From positions 1 to 64,000 of the forward strand of contig NBLG01000006.1 of the NCBI GenBank assembly GCA_002084435.1: DNA of 64,000 bases, read 5' to 3'. Shown here piece by piece: positions 36,167 through 46,646 of this stretch; the stretch's first letter is position 1, and the number at the start of each line of letters is the position of its first letter. The stretch is from Tenericutes bacterium 4572_104 (GTDB taxonomy: Bacteria; Bacillota_I; Bacilli_A; Izemoplasmatales; UBA5603). A model generated the notes under the pieces. It saw only the letters and a list, made by a program, of their open reading frames with translations, did no database searches and was not told where the DNA came from. A program made the position numbers and the translations under genes.

Positions 36167-39100
36167 TTAATCTACTGTGTGAGTTCCTATAGTATTATCT
36201 GCATCATCTGCATAAACCCATTCGTTTACATCCCAAGTAGCTGTTGGAGATGTAACAGATGAAATTCTACTAATTGAACTATTAGCTGTTGTTCCATCAC
36301 CAACAGCCCAACCAGTACCAGGATCTTCACCAAATACACCAAACATATCTAATAATGTGTCATTTTTAAATAACCCAATTGCATCATCACCATTAAATGA
36401 TAAACTTCCACTTGTTTGATCTGCTAAATCTAATAAAGCTTGTTCACTAGCGTTTGCAATAACAAATGTTTCTCCAGGTTGTATAGTGCCAGTTAGCTCT
36501 ATTGCACTTCCCCAGTAATCATGATCATTAACGTTTATTTTTATTGTATAAACTCCATCTAATGTAATTGCCTCGCTAGTTGGATTATATAATTCAAGAA
36601 CTTTATTTGTTCCTCCATCCCAATCTAATACTTCTGAAATAATCAAATCCATCTCAGTTGCAGCTGCAGGAGCTTTAACTGTAACTGCTATATTAACAGA
36701 AACAGGAGTAGCTGTACCTTTGCTAATTTCAACTGTAATTGTACCTGTTACATCACTATCAGGTTGAGTAACTAATAACCAACCAGCTGTAGTAGTATCA
36801 TCAATGTAAGGAGTTAATTCAGAACTAATACTTGTAATTGTAATTGTAGTTCCAAGTTCAGACTCTGGAATTTGAAAATCTTCAGTTAATTCAAGAGTTG
36901 CAGGTACATTAGCAGCAGCAGCATCGACTGCTTGTTGATCTGTGATTTCATGTTGCATTAATTCAATTCTTAAATTATCTCCACTGAATTTAACAAATAC
37001 AAATGTTGTTTCACCTAAAATATCGTTAACATTATATACATCTTCTAACCAGTTTATTGAATTATTTCTATACATTTCAAGTAGCATACTTTCTTCACCA
37101 GTACCATTAGCTTCAAAAATCATTTTGCCACCATCATCAAAACTTATAATTTTTAATCCTGTAACTGTAATTACTTTGCCACCATCTTGTAATGTCAATC
37201 CAATTAATTCATCAAGTGTCATAGTTGTACTTATAACTGTGTTTCCAGTAGATAATACAGCAACTAAATCTGCTCCGTATGAAAATTGTCTTGTTCCAGG
37301 ATAATCATCTAATTCGCCATAATAGATTACTTTATCGCCAACATTAACTGTACCATCATTATTATAGCCTTCAGCTTTATACATAGCAAATCCATTACCA
37401 TTATCATCTTGAATATAAATTACATTGTATCCGAATCCAGTTACAACACCTTGGGCAAATATCATAGTATCATTAGGAATAGTCCATACTCCTTCAGTTT
37501 GAGCACTAAGTGTAGATAAATCTGTAACAACTTCTTGAGCATCATCGCTAATTCCGGTAAATACAAATACTGTATCATCGTTATAATAAATCATATCTAC
37601 AACAATTAATTTGCCTTCTAATGCTTTTAATACATCAATTGAATCAGAAGGTGATTTGTAATATATTTCAAATTTGTCTGTATCATTTATATAAATGAAA
37701 ACATTGTTATATGTTCCTTCAATAGCAACTGTACCAACAACTCTGTACATTTGACCAGCTTCAAGAACTGTTGTTCCATCTACATAGTTAATAGGTGTTT
37801 GAGTTACGTCATTACCTGTTGAAATAGCATCAGGTAAATCAGATAAATTACTCATTTGGAATGAGCCTTTATATTGTGCAACTTCACCAGTTAATTCAAC
37901 TTCATCACCAACATTATAAGTTGCATCATATGAGAAGACAAATAATTTACCGGTTTCATCTTCAACAAAGAATCCATTTCCTATAACTGCATAAACATTA
38001 CCGTGAATTGAAACAACTGTTCCTAATGTTTGAGTTGGGAAGTCACCTATATCAACCATAACTAAATTTTTCAATGTATAAGTAAATACTTGAGTTTCAG
38101 TCAAACTACCTAATGTTAATGTTGCAGTTACTTCTACAGTTGCTTCTTCAGTTACAGCATTTAAAGATAATACTCCATCAGTTAATGTAGCGTTGCTACC
38201 ATCATCACTAGTAATAGCCCAAACAATTGTAGAACCATTATCACCTGTATCAGGTAAAGTTATATCTGTAGCTTCATAAACTGAACCACCAAAATTAAGT
38301 GAAGCTTTATCTAAATCTATTTTTTCTTGGTCAGTCATTACATATTCAGTAATATCACTAGGACCACCATTGAAATAGAATACATCCAATCCATCACTTT
38401 GTTGATTGTAGAATAATAAATCAACGATTACAACTACTCCTTCTTTTGCTTTCAAAGCATCAACTGAATCAGATAATGATTTATATCTTAATAATCCAAT
38501 TTGAGTATCTCCATCATAGAAATATACATTGTTATATGTACCTTCAATAGCAATCAAAGCTTTAACTGTGTATAAACATCCAGGTTGTAATACTGTAACA
38601 CCTGGTTCATAAACTATTGCAGTTTGAGTATAATCATTTCCTTCAGAAACTGTTGATTCTATAGTTGTATATTTAAGTTGTGGTGCAGAATTATATTCTC
38701 CTCTTTCACCAATAATTATAATTTCATCACCTAAAGAAACCGTAGGCGCAGAACCGGTATAAATAAAGATCTTACCAGAATCATCTTGAATGAAATATCC
38801 TTCTTGGGATAAGTAATATACTACACCTTGAGTTTTAAATGTTGTACCATTATCTCCAGCTAATACTTCAGCTAATGTAGACATTGGCAATTCACCAACT
38901 TTAATTACAACATCTTTAGTATCAGTAACTGTTCCTCTTGTAGCAGTAATTGTTACAGTAACAGTAACTTGAGTTGTTTGGCTTGAAAAATCAACAACAC
39001 CAGTATTAGAAATTACATCTGTATTATCAGATACATAAGTCAAAGTTACTCCATATAAGTCTGCAGGGAAATTCAAAGTTGTATCTTCTAGAATAGTTTC

Positions 39101-40531
39101 AGGATAAATCAATGCATCTAAAGCAGTTGAAACAGCTTCTGCGTCATCTGCAATTGTTATATCAACATCTAGTGGTGTTCCGAAGAACCCAGCATACCAA
39201 ACACTCTTATCAGTTCTCCAACCTAATGTAAGAACATCTATAGTGATTTCTTTACCCTCAAATGGAATTAATGTCTCCATATTTGATTGATAATAAATCA
39301 TTAATGCATCGCCATTTGGCTTTGTTGCATCTTCTAAATCCGCATTGAAATCATAATCGCTAGGTACGATAAATAATGAGTAATTACCTAAAGTTTCATC
39401 ATACCAAACTTTACCAGTAATTGTATATTTTTCGTATGCGAAAGGATTTTCAGGTGTAGGTGTAGTCATTCCAGAAACAAGTCCAGCTATATCAGTATCA
39501 GCTGTTATAGGAGCTTCTGAAACTGCCGCTGTAGATGGTTCTGCTTTTAAAGGTTGAGTAACTCCACCTTTTAATTCTGGTGAATTATAATAATAAATAA
39601 ATACACCAGAAACATCGTATACACTTCCTACTTCAACTGAGAATGTAGGTCCATAGATAAGCAAGATATCAGTACCATCTGTAACAAAGAAACTTCCAGA
39701 TGGATATTTAGCGATAACTGTTACCCCTTGAATATTTACGTATGAATCTTCACCTAGAGCTGCTGCTTCAGCGATTGAAGAAACTGGTGTTCCTTCTTCT
39801 AATTTAGCAACTGTAAATGTATAAGTATCTGTGTATGTTATACCATTGATAGTTATAGCAGCAGTCATTGTAACTTCAACATCTGCATCTTCAGGTTGTG
39901 TAATAGTGCCATCAGTTGACATAACTGTTGGATCACTTGAAGTCCATACTACATCATAAGTAACACCATCTGCATCTTCGCCTTCAGTTAAGAAAACTAA
40001 ATCATCATTATCAGCTGCAGTCCATTTTTCCTTGTTAGGGAAAGTAACTACAATTGAGAATACTTCATTAGCTCTTTCTTGATCTGTCTTAGCTAAAGCT
40101 GATATAGTTACAAAGAAATTATAAGTTTCTGTAACTGTTCCATCAGTAATAGAAGCAGTCAATACTACTGTTTGATTTCCAGTTGTAAAACTTGGACGGT
40201 GTATTGTTCCATCGTTTTCTAGATATGTAGTATTATTACTACTCCAAGTAATATCATATCCTCCAATAGAACTAACCAAATTAATATCTTCAGTAGCTAC
40301 AAATGTATCACTAGCTAATGTATCAGCATATTGTCCAGCTAATTCTTCTAATAAAGCTTCTAGATCAACCGCTGTTGTTGTCTCCGTCGTTGTAGCTTCT
40401 GTTGTGGTTACATTTTCTGTAGTAGTCGGAGCTTGAGTCGTCGGAGCTTGAGTCGTACTTCCACAAGCAACTAACGCAATGGTTAATAATGCTATTAAGA
40501 AAAGACTCAAAATTCTTTTGTTAATTTTCAT
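36167..40531 (-). CDS. Giant multidomain lipoprotein (Ig-like, OB-fold and lamin-tail domains)
   Basis: 1454 residues. Signal peptide with lipobox LVAC (Cys23) and a Thr-rich linker with a duplicated TTQAP unit. Then alternating modules: bacterial Ig-like domains (about residues 60-145, 155-243, 460-545, 735-825, 1205-1290) and OB-fold-like domains of the YhcR/DUF5689 kind (around 250-335, 555-640, 835-915, 1010-1110) with patterns such as GYFIQDDSGKIFIY and VGDEIIIIGERGEY. The last about 150 residues form a lamin-tail domain (ISEVLDWDGGTNKVLELYNP). No nuclease or protease active site is visible. OB-fold and lamin-tail domains often accompany secreted nucleases, so DNA or polymer binding at the surface is likely. 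It is the last gene of the cluster. Confidence 0.8.
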   Translation of the reverse strand: MKINKRILSLFLIALLTIALVACGSTTQAPTTQAPTTTENVTTTEATTTETTTAVDLEALLEELAGQYADTLASDTFVATEDINLVSSIGGYDITWSSNNTTYLENDGTIHRPSFTTGNQTVVLTASITDGTVTETYNFFVTISALAKTDQERANEVFSIVVTFPNKEKWTAADNDDLVFLTEGEDADGVTYDVVWTSSDPTVMSTDGTITQPEDADVEVTMTAAITINGITYTDTYTFTVAKLEEGTPVSSIAEAAALGEDSYVNIQGVTVIAKYPSGSFFVTDGTDILLIYGPTFSVEVGSVYDVSGVFIYYYNSPELKGGVTQPLKAEPSTAAVSEAPITADTDIAGLVSGMTTPTPENPFAYEKYTITGKVWYDETLGNYSLFIVPSDYDFNADLEDATKPNGDALMIYYQSNMETLIPFEGKEITIDVLTLGWRTDKSVWYAGFFGTPLDVDITIADDAEAVSTALDALIYPETILEDTTLNFPADLYGVTLTYVSDNTDVISNTGVVDFSSQTTQVTVTVTITATRGTVTDTKDVVIKVGELPMSTLAEVLAGDNGTTFKTQGVVYYLSQEGYFIQDDSGKIFIYTGSAPTVSLGDEIIIIGERGEYNSAPQLKYTTIESTVSEGNDYTQTAIVYEPGVTVLQPGCLYTVKALIAIEGTYNNVYFYDGDTQIGLLRYKSLSDSVDALKAKEGVVVIVDLLFYNQQSDGLDVFYFNGGPSDITEYVMTDQEKIDLDKASLNFGGSVYEATDITLPDTGDNGSTIVWAITSDDGSNATLTDGVLSLNAVTEEATVEVTATLTLGSLTETQVFTYTLKNLVMVDIGDFPTQTLGTVVSIHGNVYAVIGNGFFVEDETGKLFVFSYDATYNVGDEVELTGEVAQYKGSFQMSNLSDLPDAISTGNDVTQTPINYVDGTTVLEAGQMYRVVGTVAIEGTYNNVFIYINDTDKFEIYYKSPSDSIDVLKALEGKLIVVDMIYYNDDTVFVFTGISDDAQEVVTDLSTLSAQTEGVWTIPNDTMIFAQGVVTGFGYNVIYIQDDNGNGFAMYKAEGYNNDGTVNVGDKVIYYGELDDYPGTRQFSYGADLVAVLSTGNTVISTTMTLDELIGLTLQDGGKVITVTGLKIISFDDGGKMIFEANGTGEESMLLEMYRNNSINWLEDVYNVNDILGETTFVFVKFSGDNLRIELMQHEITDQQAVDAAAANVPATLELTEDFQIPESELGTTITITSISSELTPYIDDTTTAGWLLVTQPDSDVTGTITVEISKGTATPVSVNIAVTVKAPAAATEMDLIISEVLDWDGGTNKVLELYNPTSEAITLDGVYTIKINVNDHDYWGSAIELTGTIQPGETFVIANASEQALLDLADQTSGSLSFNGDDAIGLFKNDTLLDMFGVFGEDPGTGWAVGDGTTANSSISRISSVTSPTATWDVNEWVYADDADNTIGTHTVD

Positions 40532-40603
40532 ATGTTCCTCCTTATAAAATTTTATATATATATTTTTTTATTATATTTCCCAATATAATATGAAACCTTA
40601 AAT

Positions 40604-42343
40604 TTATCCGAGCACGCGTTCTGCATTTGATTTAGCAGCTTCAATTGCGTTTTCTATAATTGCTTCTTTTGTAGTTCCTTCAAGTGAACCTAGAATAACT
40701 CTTTCAAAAGCAGCTTCTACTTCTGCTCTAGCATTAGATGATCCAACAAAAGCTTGATCATAGAATAAATATTGAGCTTGTTCTGCAGCTGCGTTTGCTG
40801 CCATTGATTTCATTAACATTTCACCTTCTAAAGGATTACCAAATGCATCTTTTCCTTGTCTAAATAAAACATAAATTGGATCATCATACACAGATGTTCT
40901 TACTGGTGAATATCCAGTTTTTAAAGCGAAATCTAATTGTACTTCTGCACTAGTTAGATATTTTAAGAATAACCATGAAGCTAGTTTTTCTTGATCTGTT
41001 CCGGCAGTAGTGATAGACATATTTGTACCTTGTTGAATTGCAGTTCTGTTTTCAGGCATATCAGCGTTATAAGGCATAGGTGCAACACCAAAATCAAAAA
41101 CAAATTCTCCATTAACTATATCAGGTGTGTTATATCTAGCTCCGCCAGTAGATCCAAATGTAACTGCAGTTTGTCCTGTCTTAAATGCATCAGAAGCATA
41201 AGCTAATCCCCATTTACCAGGCAATGTAAAATCAGTATCTCTATGATCAAAGAAATAACTTAACATACTTCTTACTTCTGGTACAAAATTATCTTTAATT
41301 GCTTGAATTTCTTCTGCTGTTTTATGCAATGATAATGTAGTAGAGGCATTTAATTTTGCGGTTATATCGTCAATTACATCATCTTTAATTGCCATAATAT
41401 CATCAGAAATATCAAATAATTCTTGCCAAGTAGTTGGAATGTGATCAATAACTTCATCTTCAATTAAAATATCAAAAATAGTTTTGTTATAAATCATAAC
41501 TTCTGTAGATTTATTGAATGGTAATGAATAATATTCTCCATCTGTTGTATATTGAGAATTTTCATGACGATAACTCAACAATATGTCAGTAAATGATTTG
41601 TTCTCAACAGAATTATCATATCCAAATACTGGATGATAAATATATGGAGTTAACGAAATTACTGCATTGTTATCAATATATTCCATTACATGATCTGGAT
41701 AGTTTTGAACAATATTAGGAATTTGCCCACCTTTAATTGCATTGATTACATTTTCGCGTAATTCATCATAATTATTACCATTTTTAATAATATTAACAGT
41801 AACATTAGGATAAAGTTCTTCAAATTGTTCAGCATATGCATTCAATGCCGCTTCAATTGTAGCTCCATTTGAATGCCATAAATCAATACTAATTGGGTCT
41901 GTAGTTAAAGTATCAGGAATAGTAAAATTCCTTAATTCTTTAACAGTCAATGCAATCTCTTGACTAATTACATTTCCATCGCTATCTTCAGCAACTGCAT
42001 AAACATTATAAGTTCCTGTTCTGGTTGAAGAATACCCACCAATTATATCAATGTCTAATTCTCCATCTTCAGGGTCTATTGCTTTTGCTCCTGCTAATAA
42101 ATCAAGTTCAGTAGAACCCAAATAATAAGTTTGTTTTGTAAATAGCCCTACAAAATAAGGCACCCCATCTTCTCCTGGGTTTTCAGTTGTTACTTCATCA
42201 GTTCTTACAGTAGTTGCTTGCGTAGTAATTGCTTCTGTTGTAGAAGCATTCGTTGTATTGGTCGTCACTTCTCCGCAACTTGCCGCAGCAAATACAAAGA
42301 AGATTAATAAAAATAAACTTAAGATTCTTCTTTGAAATTTCAT
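40604..42343 (-). CDS. ABC importer substrate-binding lipoprotein with N-terminal Ig-like domain
   Basis: 579 residues. Signal peptide with lipobox AASC (Cys23) and Thr-rich linker. An Ig-like domain (about 65-135, resembling DUF5011) comes before a family 1 (UgpB/MalE-type) solute-binding domain (about 150-560) with IDLWHSNGATIE, SLPFNKSTEVMIYNK, AVTFGSTGGARYN and WLFLKYLTS. The family binds sugars, oligosaccharides or glycerol-phosphate compounds; the ligand here is unknown. It follows the permease genes and a small lipoprotein after a 107-bp gap. That gap holds a TATAAT box but no good -35, so it may have its own promoter. AGGAGG precedes ATG. Confidence 0.88.
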   Translation of the reverse strand: MKFQRRILSLFLLIFFVFAAASCGEVTTNTTNASTTEAITTQATTVRTDEVTTENPGEDGVPYFVGLFTKQTYYLGSTELDLLAGAKAIDPEDGELDIDIIGGYSSTRTGTYNVYAVAEDSDGNVISQEIALTVKELRNFTIPDTLTTDPISIDLWHSNGATIEAALNAYAEQFEELYPNVTVNIIKNGNNYDELRENVINAIKGGQIPNIVQNYPDHVMEYIDNNAVISLTPYIYHPVFGYDNSVENKSFTDILLSYRHENSQYTTDGEYYSLPFNKSTEVMIYNKTIFDILIEDEVIDHIPTTWQELFDISDDIMAIKDDVIDDITAKLNASTTLSLHKTAEEIQAIKDNFVPEVRSMLSYFFDHRDTDFTLPGKWGLAYASDAFKTGQTAVTFGSTGGARYNTPDIVNGEFVFDFGVAPMPYNADMPENRTAIQQGTNMSITTAGTDQEKLASWLFLKYLTSAEVQLDFALKTGYSPVRTSVYDDPIYVLFRQGKDAFGNPLEGEMLMKSMAANAAAEQAQYLFYDQAFVGSSNARAEVEAAFERVILGSLEGTTKEAIIENAIEAAKSNAERVLG

Positions 42344-42450
42344 TTTTTCCTCCTTTGAAAATTAAATTCTCTCTATTATTATTATAATACAAAAACTCTA
42401 TTATTAAAATCTTTTATATAATAAAATTTTTTATATTTATTACAAATTTT

Positions 42451-42993
42451 TTATCCTTCAACTATAAGTATTTCACCAGACAATTCAGTAGTGGCTCCAT
42501 CATCGTCTGTAACCATAATAGTAAAGCTTAATGTTGAATCAACAGATAAAATTTCCACTAATAAAATTTTACTTTGATCATATATTTTATTTCCATCTTG
42601 GTCAGTTTTAATTGCTCCATAATATTCTTCATCTTCAGCGTTAACAACTCCATCAAAATTAGCGTCATCTCCATCTTCCCATATTTGATAAAATGAAGTA
42701 ACTTCTATGCGATCAGAAATATCATTATATTTTCTATCTTTGCCTATTATAAATGAAGTTTGAATATAATCAATTGCTATAATATGTTGATCATTGATTA
42801 AACTTTGAATCATATCATCTACATCAAAATCAGTTCCTTTTACATGTTCATAAACAACATGATTAATATCAATTAGTTCTCCATTTTCTATTTGCATAAT
42901 TTCTGGTGGCATATTTTCTATTTTAGGACAGCCCATCAAAGAAAGCGAAAGAACTGTAGTTATTAAAAATATTAGTATTTTTTTAAATTTCAT
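42451..42993 (-). CDS. Small lipoprotein with an EF-hand/dockerin-like loop
   Basis: 180 residues. Signal peptide with lipobox LMGC (Cys22). The middle contains DANFDGVVNAED, which fits the 12-residue calcium loop of dockerins and EF hands (acidic or Asn at positions 1, 3, 5, 9 and 12). The rest is beta-rich (LSFTIMVTDDDGATTELSG near the C-end). Only one loop is seen, whereas true dockerins have two. It lies 14 bases after the MalG-type permease gene, so it belongs to the importer operon. It may be a calcium-dependent surface adaptor; no known family is assigned. Confidence 0.6.
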   Translation of the reverse strand: MKFKKILIFLITTVLSLSLMGCPKIENMPPEIMQIENGELIDINHVVYEHVKGTDFDVDDMIQSLINDQHIIAIDYIQTSFIIGKDRKYNDISDRIEVTSFYQIWEDGDDANFDGVVNAEDEEYYGAIKTDQDGNKIYDQSKILLVEILSVDSTLSFTIMVTDDDGATTELSGEILIVEG

Positions 42994-43007
42994 TTCAAAC
43001 CCTCCAA

Positions 43008-44465
43008 TTAACCTTTTGTTCCGCTTCGTCCAATACCATTCATAATGTATTTTCGGAACATAAAGAATACAATTAATAATGGTACAGTAACTAATGCACT
43101 AGCTGCAATTTGTAAGTTATACATAACCCTACCATTTTCTTGTACAAAAGCTGTATCTCTTAAGGCATTTGAAATTAACCAATAGCTTTGACCTTCTAAG
43201 CCTCCAACGCCAGTAATAATTCTTGGCCAAATATATGCATTCCATGAACTAAAAACATTTAAAATAGTAATTGTGAAAATCGTTGGGCTTGCAATTGGCA
43301 CCATAACTCTTGTTAAAAACTTGAAATCACTACATCCATCAACACGAGCTGCTTTATATAATGATTCTGGAACTTGTTTAAAGTTTTGTCTTAAAAAGAA
43401 TATATATGAAATACTAGTTACAAATGGAATAATCATAGCTAAGAAATAGTTATTTTCTCCGGCAGGCATTCCAACCCAACCAAATCCATTTTTACTTACA
43501 GTAATAAAGTTAGTAATAATGTATAATTCTCCAGGAATCATCATAGTCATAATTAATATAGAAAATAATACTTCTCTACCTTTAAATTCAATTCTGGCAA
43601 AAGCGTAAGCTGCTAAAATTGTTGTTATAATTGTACCCGTTGTTGAAAACAAGGCTACAATAGTTGTGTTTTTTAAATATAAACCAAAATTTAATTCTGT
43701 AAGAACTACTTTATAATTCACCCAATTCATTCTAGAAATTCCAATTAAAAAATCAGGGTTTGTAGATGTAGCTCCAGAAAAATCTTTTAGTGAAGTAATA
43801 ATCATCCAATAGAAAGGTATAATAATTATTATCGCCATTATAAGTAAGAATAAATACGTAAATAACCCTCTTGTTATTTTAATAGCGTTTTGTCGTCGAA
43901 TACTTTGTTTAAGTGAAATAGAATAAGAATCTAATTTACTTTCATCTATTTTTTCTTTCTTCTTAAATATTTGTTTTAATTTATTCTTAATGGCTGGGTA
44001 TATACTCTTAAAAAATTCTTTTGGTTTATACCCTTTAACAAATTCGATTAATATAAACATATTATACATTCTTAAAGCAGCACTAAATGGATTAAAAGAT
44101 AATAAATTAATTATGCTTTGAATAAATTTTGAAGTTGCTGTATAAGAATTAATTTCATATATAGTTCTATTTTTTAATTTTTTAATATTAATTATAAACA
44201 TTGGGAAAGCAACTAATATGAATAACACTAATAAAGATATAATTGTATTCATTTGATACTTGTCTAGTGTTCTATTTAAAAATTCATATGTAGGTGTCAT
44301 AAATTGTAGATTATCTAAATTCATTCTACCATCAACAACTTCAGGTAAAGCTAACATCTTAAATAATGTTAAGAACAACATTGCATAAATAAAAATAGCA
44401 AGAAAATCAAAAACGAAGGTGATTTTTTCAATCTTATTAGATTTTTTAAATAATTCTTTATTCAT
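43008..44465 (-). CDS. ABC importer permease (MalG type) with N-terminal membrane extension
   Basis: 485 residues. The C-terminal about 285 are a standard MalG/UgpE-type permease with six helices and the EAA loop SLYKAARVDGCSDFKFLTRVM (ATPase contact). The N-terminal about 200 residues are extra: two membrane helices (about 20-40 and 55-80), more hydrophobic stretch near 110-145 and a Lys-rich segment. This extension is not in usual MalG proteins and could regulate or tether the complex. It is 15 bases from the partner permease gene. Confidence 0.88.
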   Translation of the reverse strand: MNKELFKKSNKIEKITFVFDFLAIFIYAMLFLTLFKMLALPEVVDGRMNLDNLQFMTPTYEFLNRTLDKYQMNTIISLLVLFILVAFPMFIINIKKLKNRTIYEINSYTATSKFIQSIINLLSFNPFSAALRMYNMFILIEFVKGYKPKEFFKSIYPAIKNKLKQIFKKKEKIDESKLDSYSISLKQSIRRQNAIKITRGLFTYLFLLIMAIIIIIPFYWMIITSLKDFSGATSTNPDFLIGISRMNWVNYKVVLTELNFGLYLKNTTIVALFSTTGTIITTILAAYAFARIEFKGREVLFSILIMTMMIPGELYIITNFITVSKNGFGWVGMPAGENNYFLAMIIPFVTSISYIFFLRQNFKQVPESLYKAARVDGCSDFKFLTRVMVPIASPTIFTITILNVFSSWNAYIWPRIITGVGGLEGQSYWLISNALRDTAFVQENGRVMYNLQIAASALVTVPLLIVFFMFRKYIMNGIGRSGTKG

Positions 44466-44480
44466 CTTCTCTCACCCCCG

Positions 44481-45563
44481 TTAGTAATGAACTCGTTTTT
44501 TGCTGGCTTGCATCTGAACTAATGTTAATACTAATATAATAGCAAACAAAATTAGAGATGCTGCGGCTGCAACTGACAAGTTTCCTGCATTGCTTCCATC
44601 AATGAATTGGTAAATATACATAACAATTGATTGTAAACTATAATCAACACCAGAAGGTTGGCCAGTAACACCAAATAAAGCAACAATAGCGTTATATATT
44701 TTAAATGCTCCAATTACTGATGTTACTAAAATATAGAAAATCATAGGCGAAATTAAAGGCACAGTAATTTTAGTTAAAATTCTTCCTTTAGGAGTTGAAT
44801 CTATTGCTGCTGCCTGATAATATTGTTTATCTATTCCTTGAATGCTTGTTAAAAATACCATAATTTTAAAAGCTAACGAAGCCCAAATACTATAGAATAT
44901 TAAAACAAACATAGATCTCCAATAAACCGCTCCGCTTTCAACCCACGATAACCCTTCGGTATTTACACCGAAAAAGCTAAGAAAATGATTTACTAACCCT
45001 CCATCGGTTTTAAACATATAAGCAAAAACCAATCCAATTGCGATTGTATTTGTTACATATGGTAAGAAATATATTGTTTGAAAAAATCCTTTTAATACTT
45101 TAATTGAATTTAAAGCAACCGCAATAAATAATGCTAAGAGTACAGAAATAGGAACACTAATAAATACAATTATTAATGTATTAATCACAGCGCTTGATGC
45201 GGTATGAGACGCAGGAACAATAAAGGATTCATCTGTTAATACAGTAATAAAATTACCAAACAATGTATATCCAGTAATAGTATCATTTGACATATTATAA
45301 TTTTCATAAACAACTAGTGCAAATGAATTTATAATTGGCCAAAAAGTAAATATGGCTAAAACAGCAAGAGCTGGTGATAGATAAATTAATGCTTTTGCCC
45401 ATCCAGGAAATTTAGAAGCAAAATTTAAATGATGCTTATCTAAAAATTTTCCTATTCTTCTTTTTATATTATTAAGAATTCTTCTTATATCCCAAAAAAA
45501 GTTTTTAATGGAATTTTTTACTTTCATCAAAAACTTTTTTACGTTTTCAATGAATTTAATCAT
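44481..45563 (-). CDS. ABC importer permease (MalF/UgpA type)
   Basis: 360 residues. A basic N-terminal cytoplasmic stretch of about 55 residues is followed by six membrane helices and the EAA loop YYQAAAIDSTPKGRILTKI. It pairs with the MalG-type permease next to it. It overlaps the ATPase gene end by eight bases. Confidence 0.9.
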   Translation of the reverse strand: MIKFIENVKKFLMKVKNSIKNFFWDIRRILNNIKRRIGKFLDKHHLNFASKFPGWAKALIYLSPALAVLAIFTFWPIINSFALVVYENYNMSNDTITGYTLFGNFITVLTDESFIVPASHTASSAVINTLIIVFISVPISVLLALFIAVALNSIKVLKGFFQTIYFLPYVTNTIAIGLVFAYMFKTDGGLVNHFLSFFGVNTEGLSWVESGAVYWRSMFVLIFYSIWASLAFKIMVFLTSIQGIDKQYYQAAAIDSTPKGRILTKITVPLISPMIFYILVTSVIGAFKIYNAIVALFGVTGQPSGVDYSLQSIVMYIYQFIDGSNAGNLSVAAAASLILFAIILVLTLVQMQASKKRVHY

Positions 45564-46614
45564 GATTTATTACCTTTCCTGTTTTCTTATCAAAAATATA
45601 AATTCTTTCGTTTTTAATAGTTAATCCTATCTTTTTTTGCCCGATAGTAACATTATCTGAATCCACCAAAGCTCGAACATTAATTCCATTAAATTGAAAA
45701 TATATCATTGTATCTCTACCAATATGGAAAATATCTTTTATATCCACTTCAAATCCTTCATCGTGAGCGCGGAAATTTTCAGGTCTCATACCAATATCAT
45801 ATACTCCATCAGGAATATTTAATTTAACAAACTTTTTATCATTTATCATTAAATATCCTTTTTTTATTTCAGCTTCAAAAATATTAATTGGAGGATTCCC
45901 TAAAAATTTAGCAACGAATAAATTAGCGGGACTATTATACATCTTTTGTGGATGAGTATATTGTTGCTCTTTACCAAAGTCTAAAACTACCATCTTATCT
46001 GAAATGCTCATAGCTTCTTCTTGATCATGTGTAACAAAAATAGTAGTAATTCCTGTTTCTCTTTGAATACGCTTAATTTCTTCTCTCATTTGTAATCTTA
46101 ATCTAGCATCAAGGTTAGATAAAGGTTCATCTAAAAGTAATACTTTTGGTTTTTTTACAAGAGCTCTCGCAATTGCAACACGTTGTTGCTGTCCACCAGA
46201 TAATTGTGAAGGTTTACGATCAAGTAAATCTCCAATACCAACCAAATCAGCCATTTCTTTTACTCTTTGAATAGCTTCTTCTCTTGGCACATCTAAATTT
46301 TCTAATGGAAAAATAATGTTTTTATAAACAGTCATATGCGGATATAATGCATAATTTTGGAACACTAATCCAATCCCTCTTTTTTCAGGAGCTAGTTTAG
46401 TAACATCATCTTCTCCAAAAAATATTTTTCCATCAGTTGGTTTAACTAATCCAGCAATCATAAATAAAGTTGTTGATTTTCCACAACCAGAAGGGCCTAA
46501 TAACCCAACTAAAGTTCCAGACTCTATTGTAATACTTAAATTGTCTACCGCTTTAGTTTCTTCTCCTGTTCTATTTGTGAAAATTTTAGTTAAGTTTTCT
46601 AATCTTAATTCCAT
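45556..46614 (-). CDS. ABC importer ATPase (MalK/UgpC/MsmK type)
   Basis: 352 residues: Walker A GPSGCGKST (about 39-47), Q-loop VFQNYALYPHM, signature LSGGQQQRVAIARAL, Walker B LLLDEPLSNLD, H-loop VTHDQEEA, and a C-terminal TOBE regulatory domain. It powers the two permeases downstream. Its own operon partner, unlike shared MsmK ATPases in many Bacillota. Confidence 0.95.
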   Translation of the reverse strand: MELRLENLTKIFTNRTGEETKAVDNLSITIESGTLVGLLGPSGCGKSTTLFMIAGLVKPTDGKIFFGEDDVTKLAPEKRGIGLVFQNYALYPHMTVYKNIIFPLENLDVPREEAIQRVKEMADLVGIGDLLDRKPSQLSGGQQQRVAIARALVKKPKVLLLDEPLSNLDARLRLQMREEIKRIQRETGITTIFVTHDQEEAMSISDKMVVLDFGKEQQYTHPQKMYNSPANLFVAKFLGNPPINIFEAEIKKGYLMINDKKFVKLNIPDGVYDIGMRPENFRAHDEGFEVDIKDIFHIGRDTMIYFQFNGINVRALVDSDNVTIGQKKIGLTIKNERIYIFDKKTGKVINHD

Positions 46615-46646
46615 TTAATAAATCCTCCCAAAAAACATAGTAAATT

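Noticed and set aside
40380..40470. Repetitive Thr-linker DNA in the giant lipoprotein as a phase-variable tract
   Set aside because: The repeats are codon-level (TTQAP duplicated, TTE variants), not homopolymers or tetranucleotide runs, so slippage would keep the frame.
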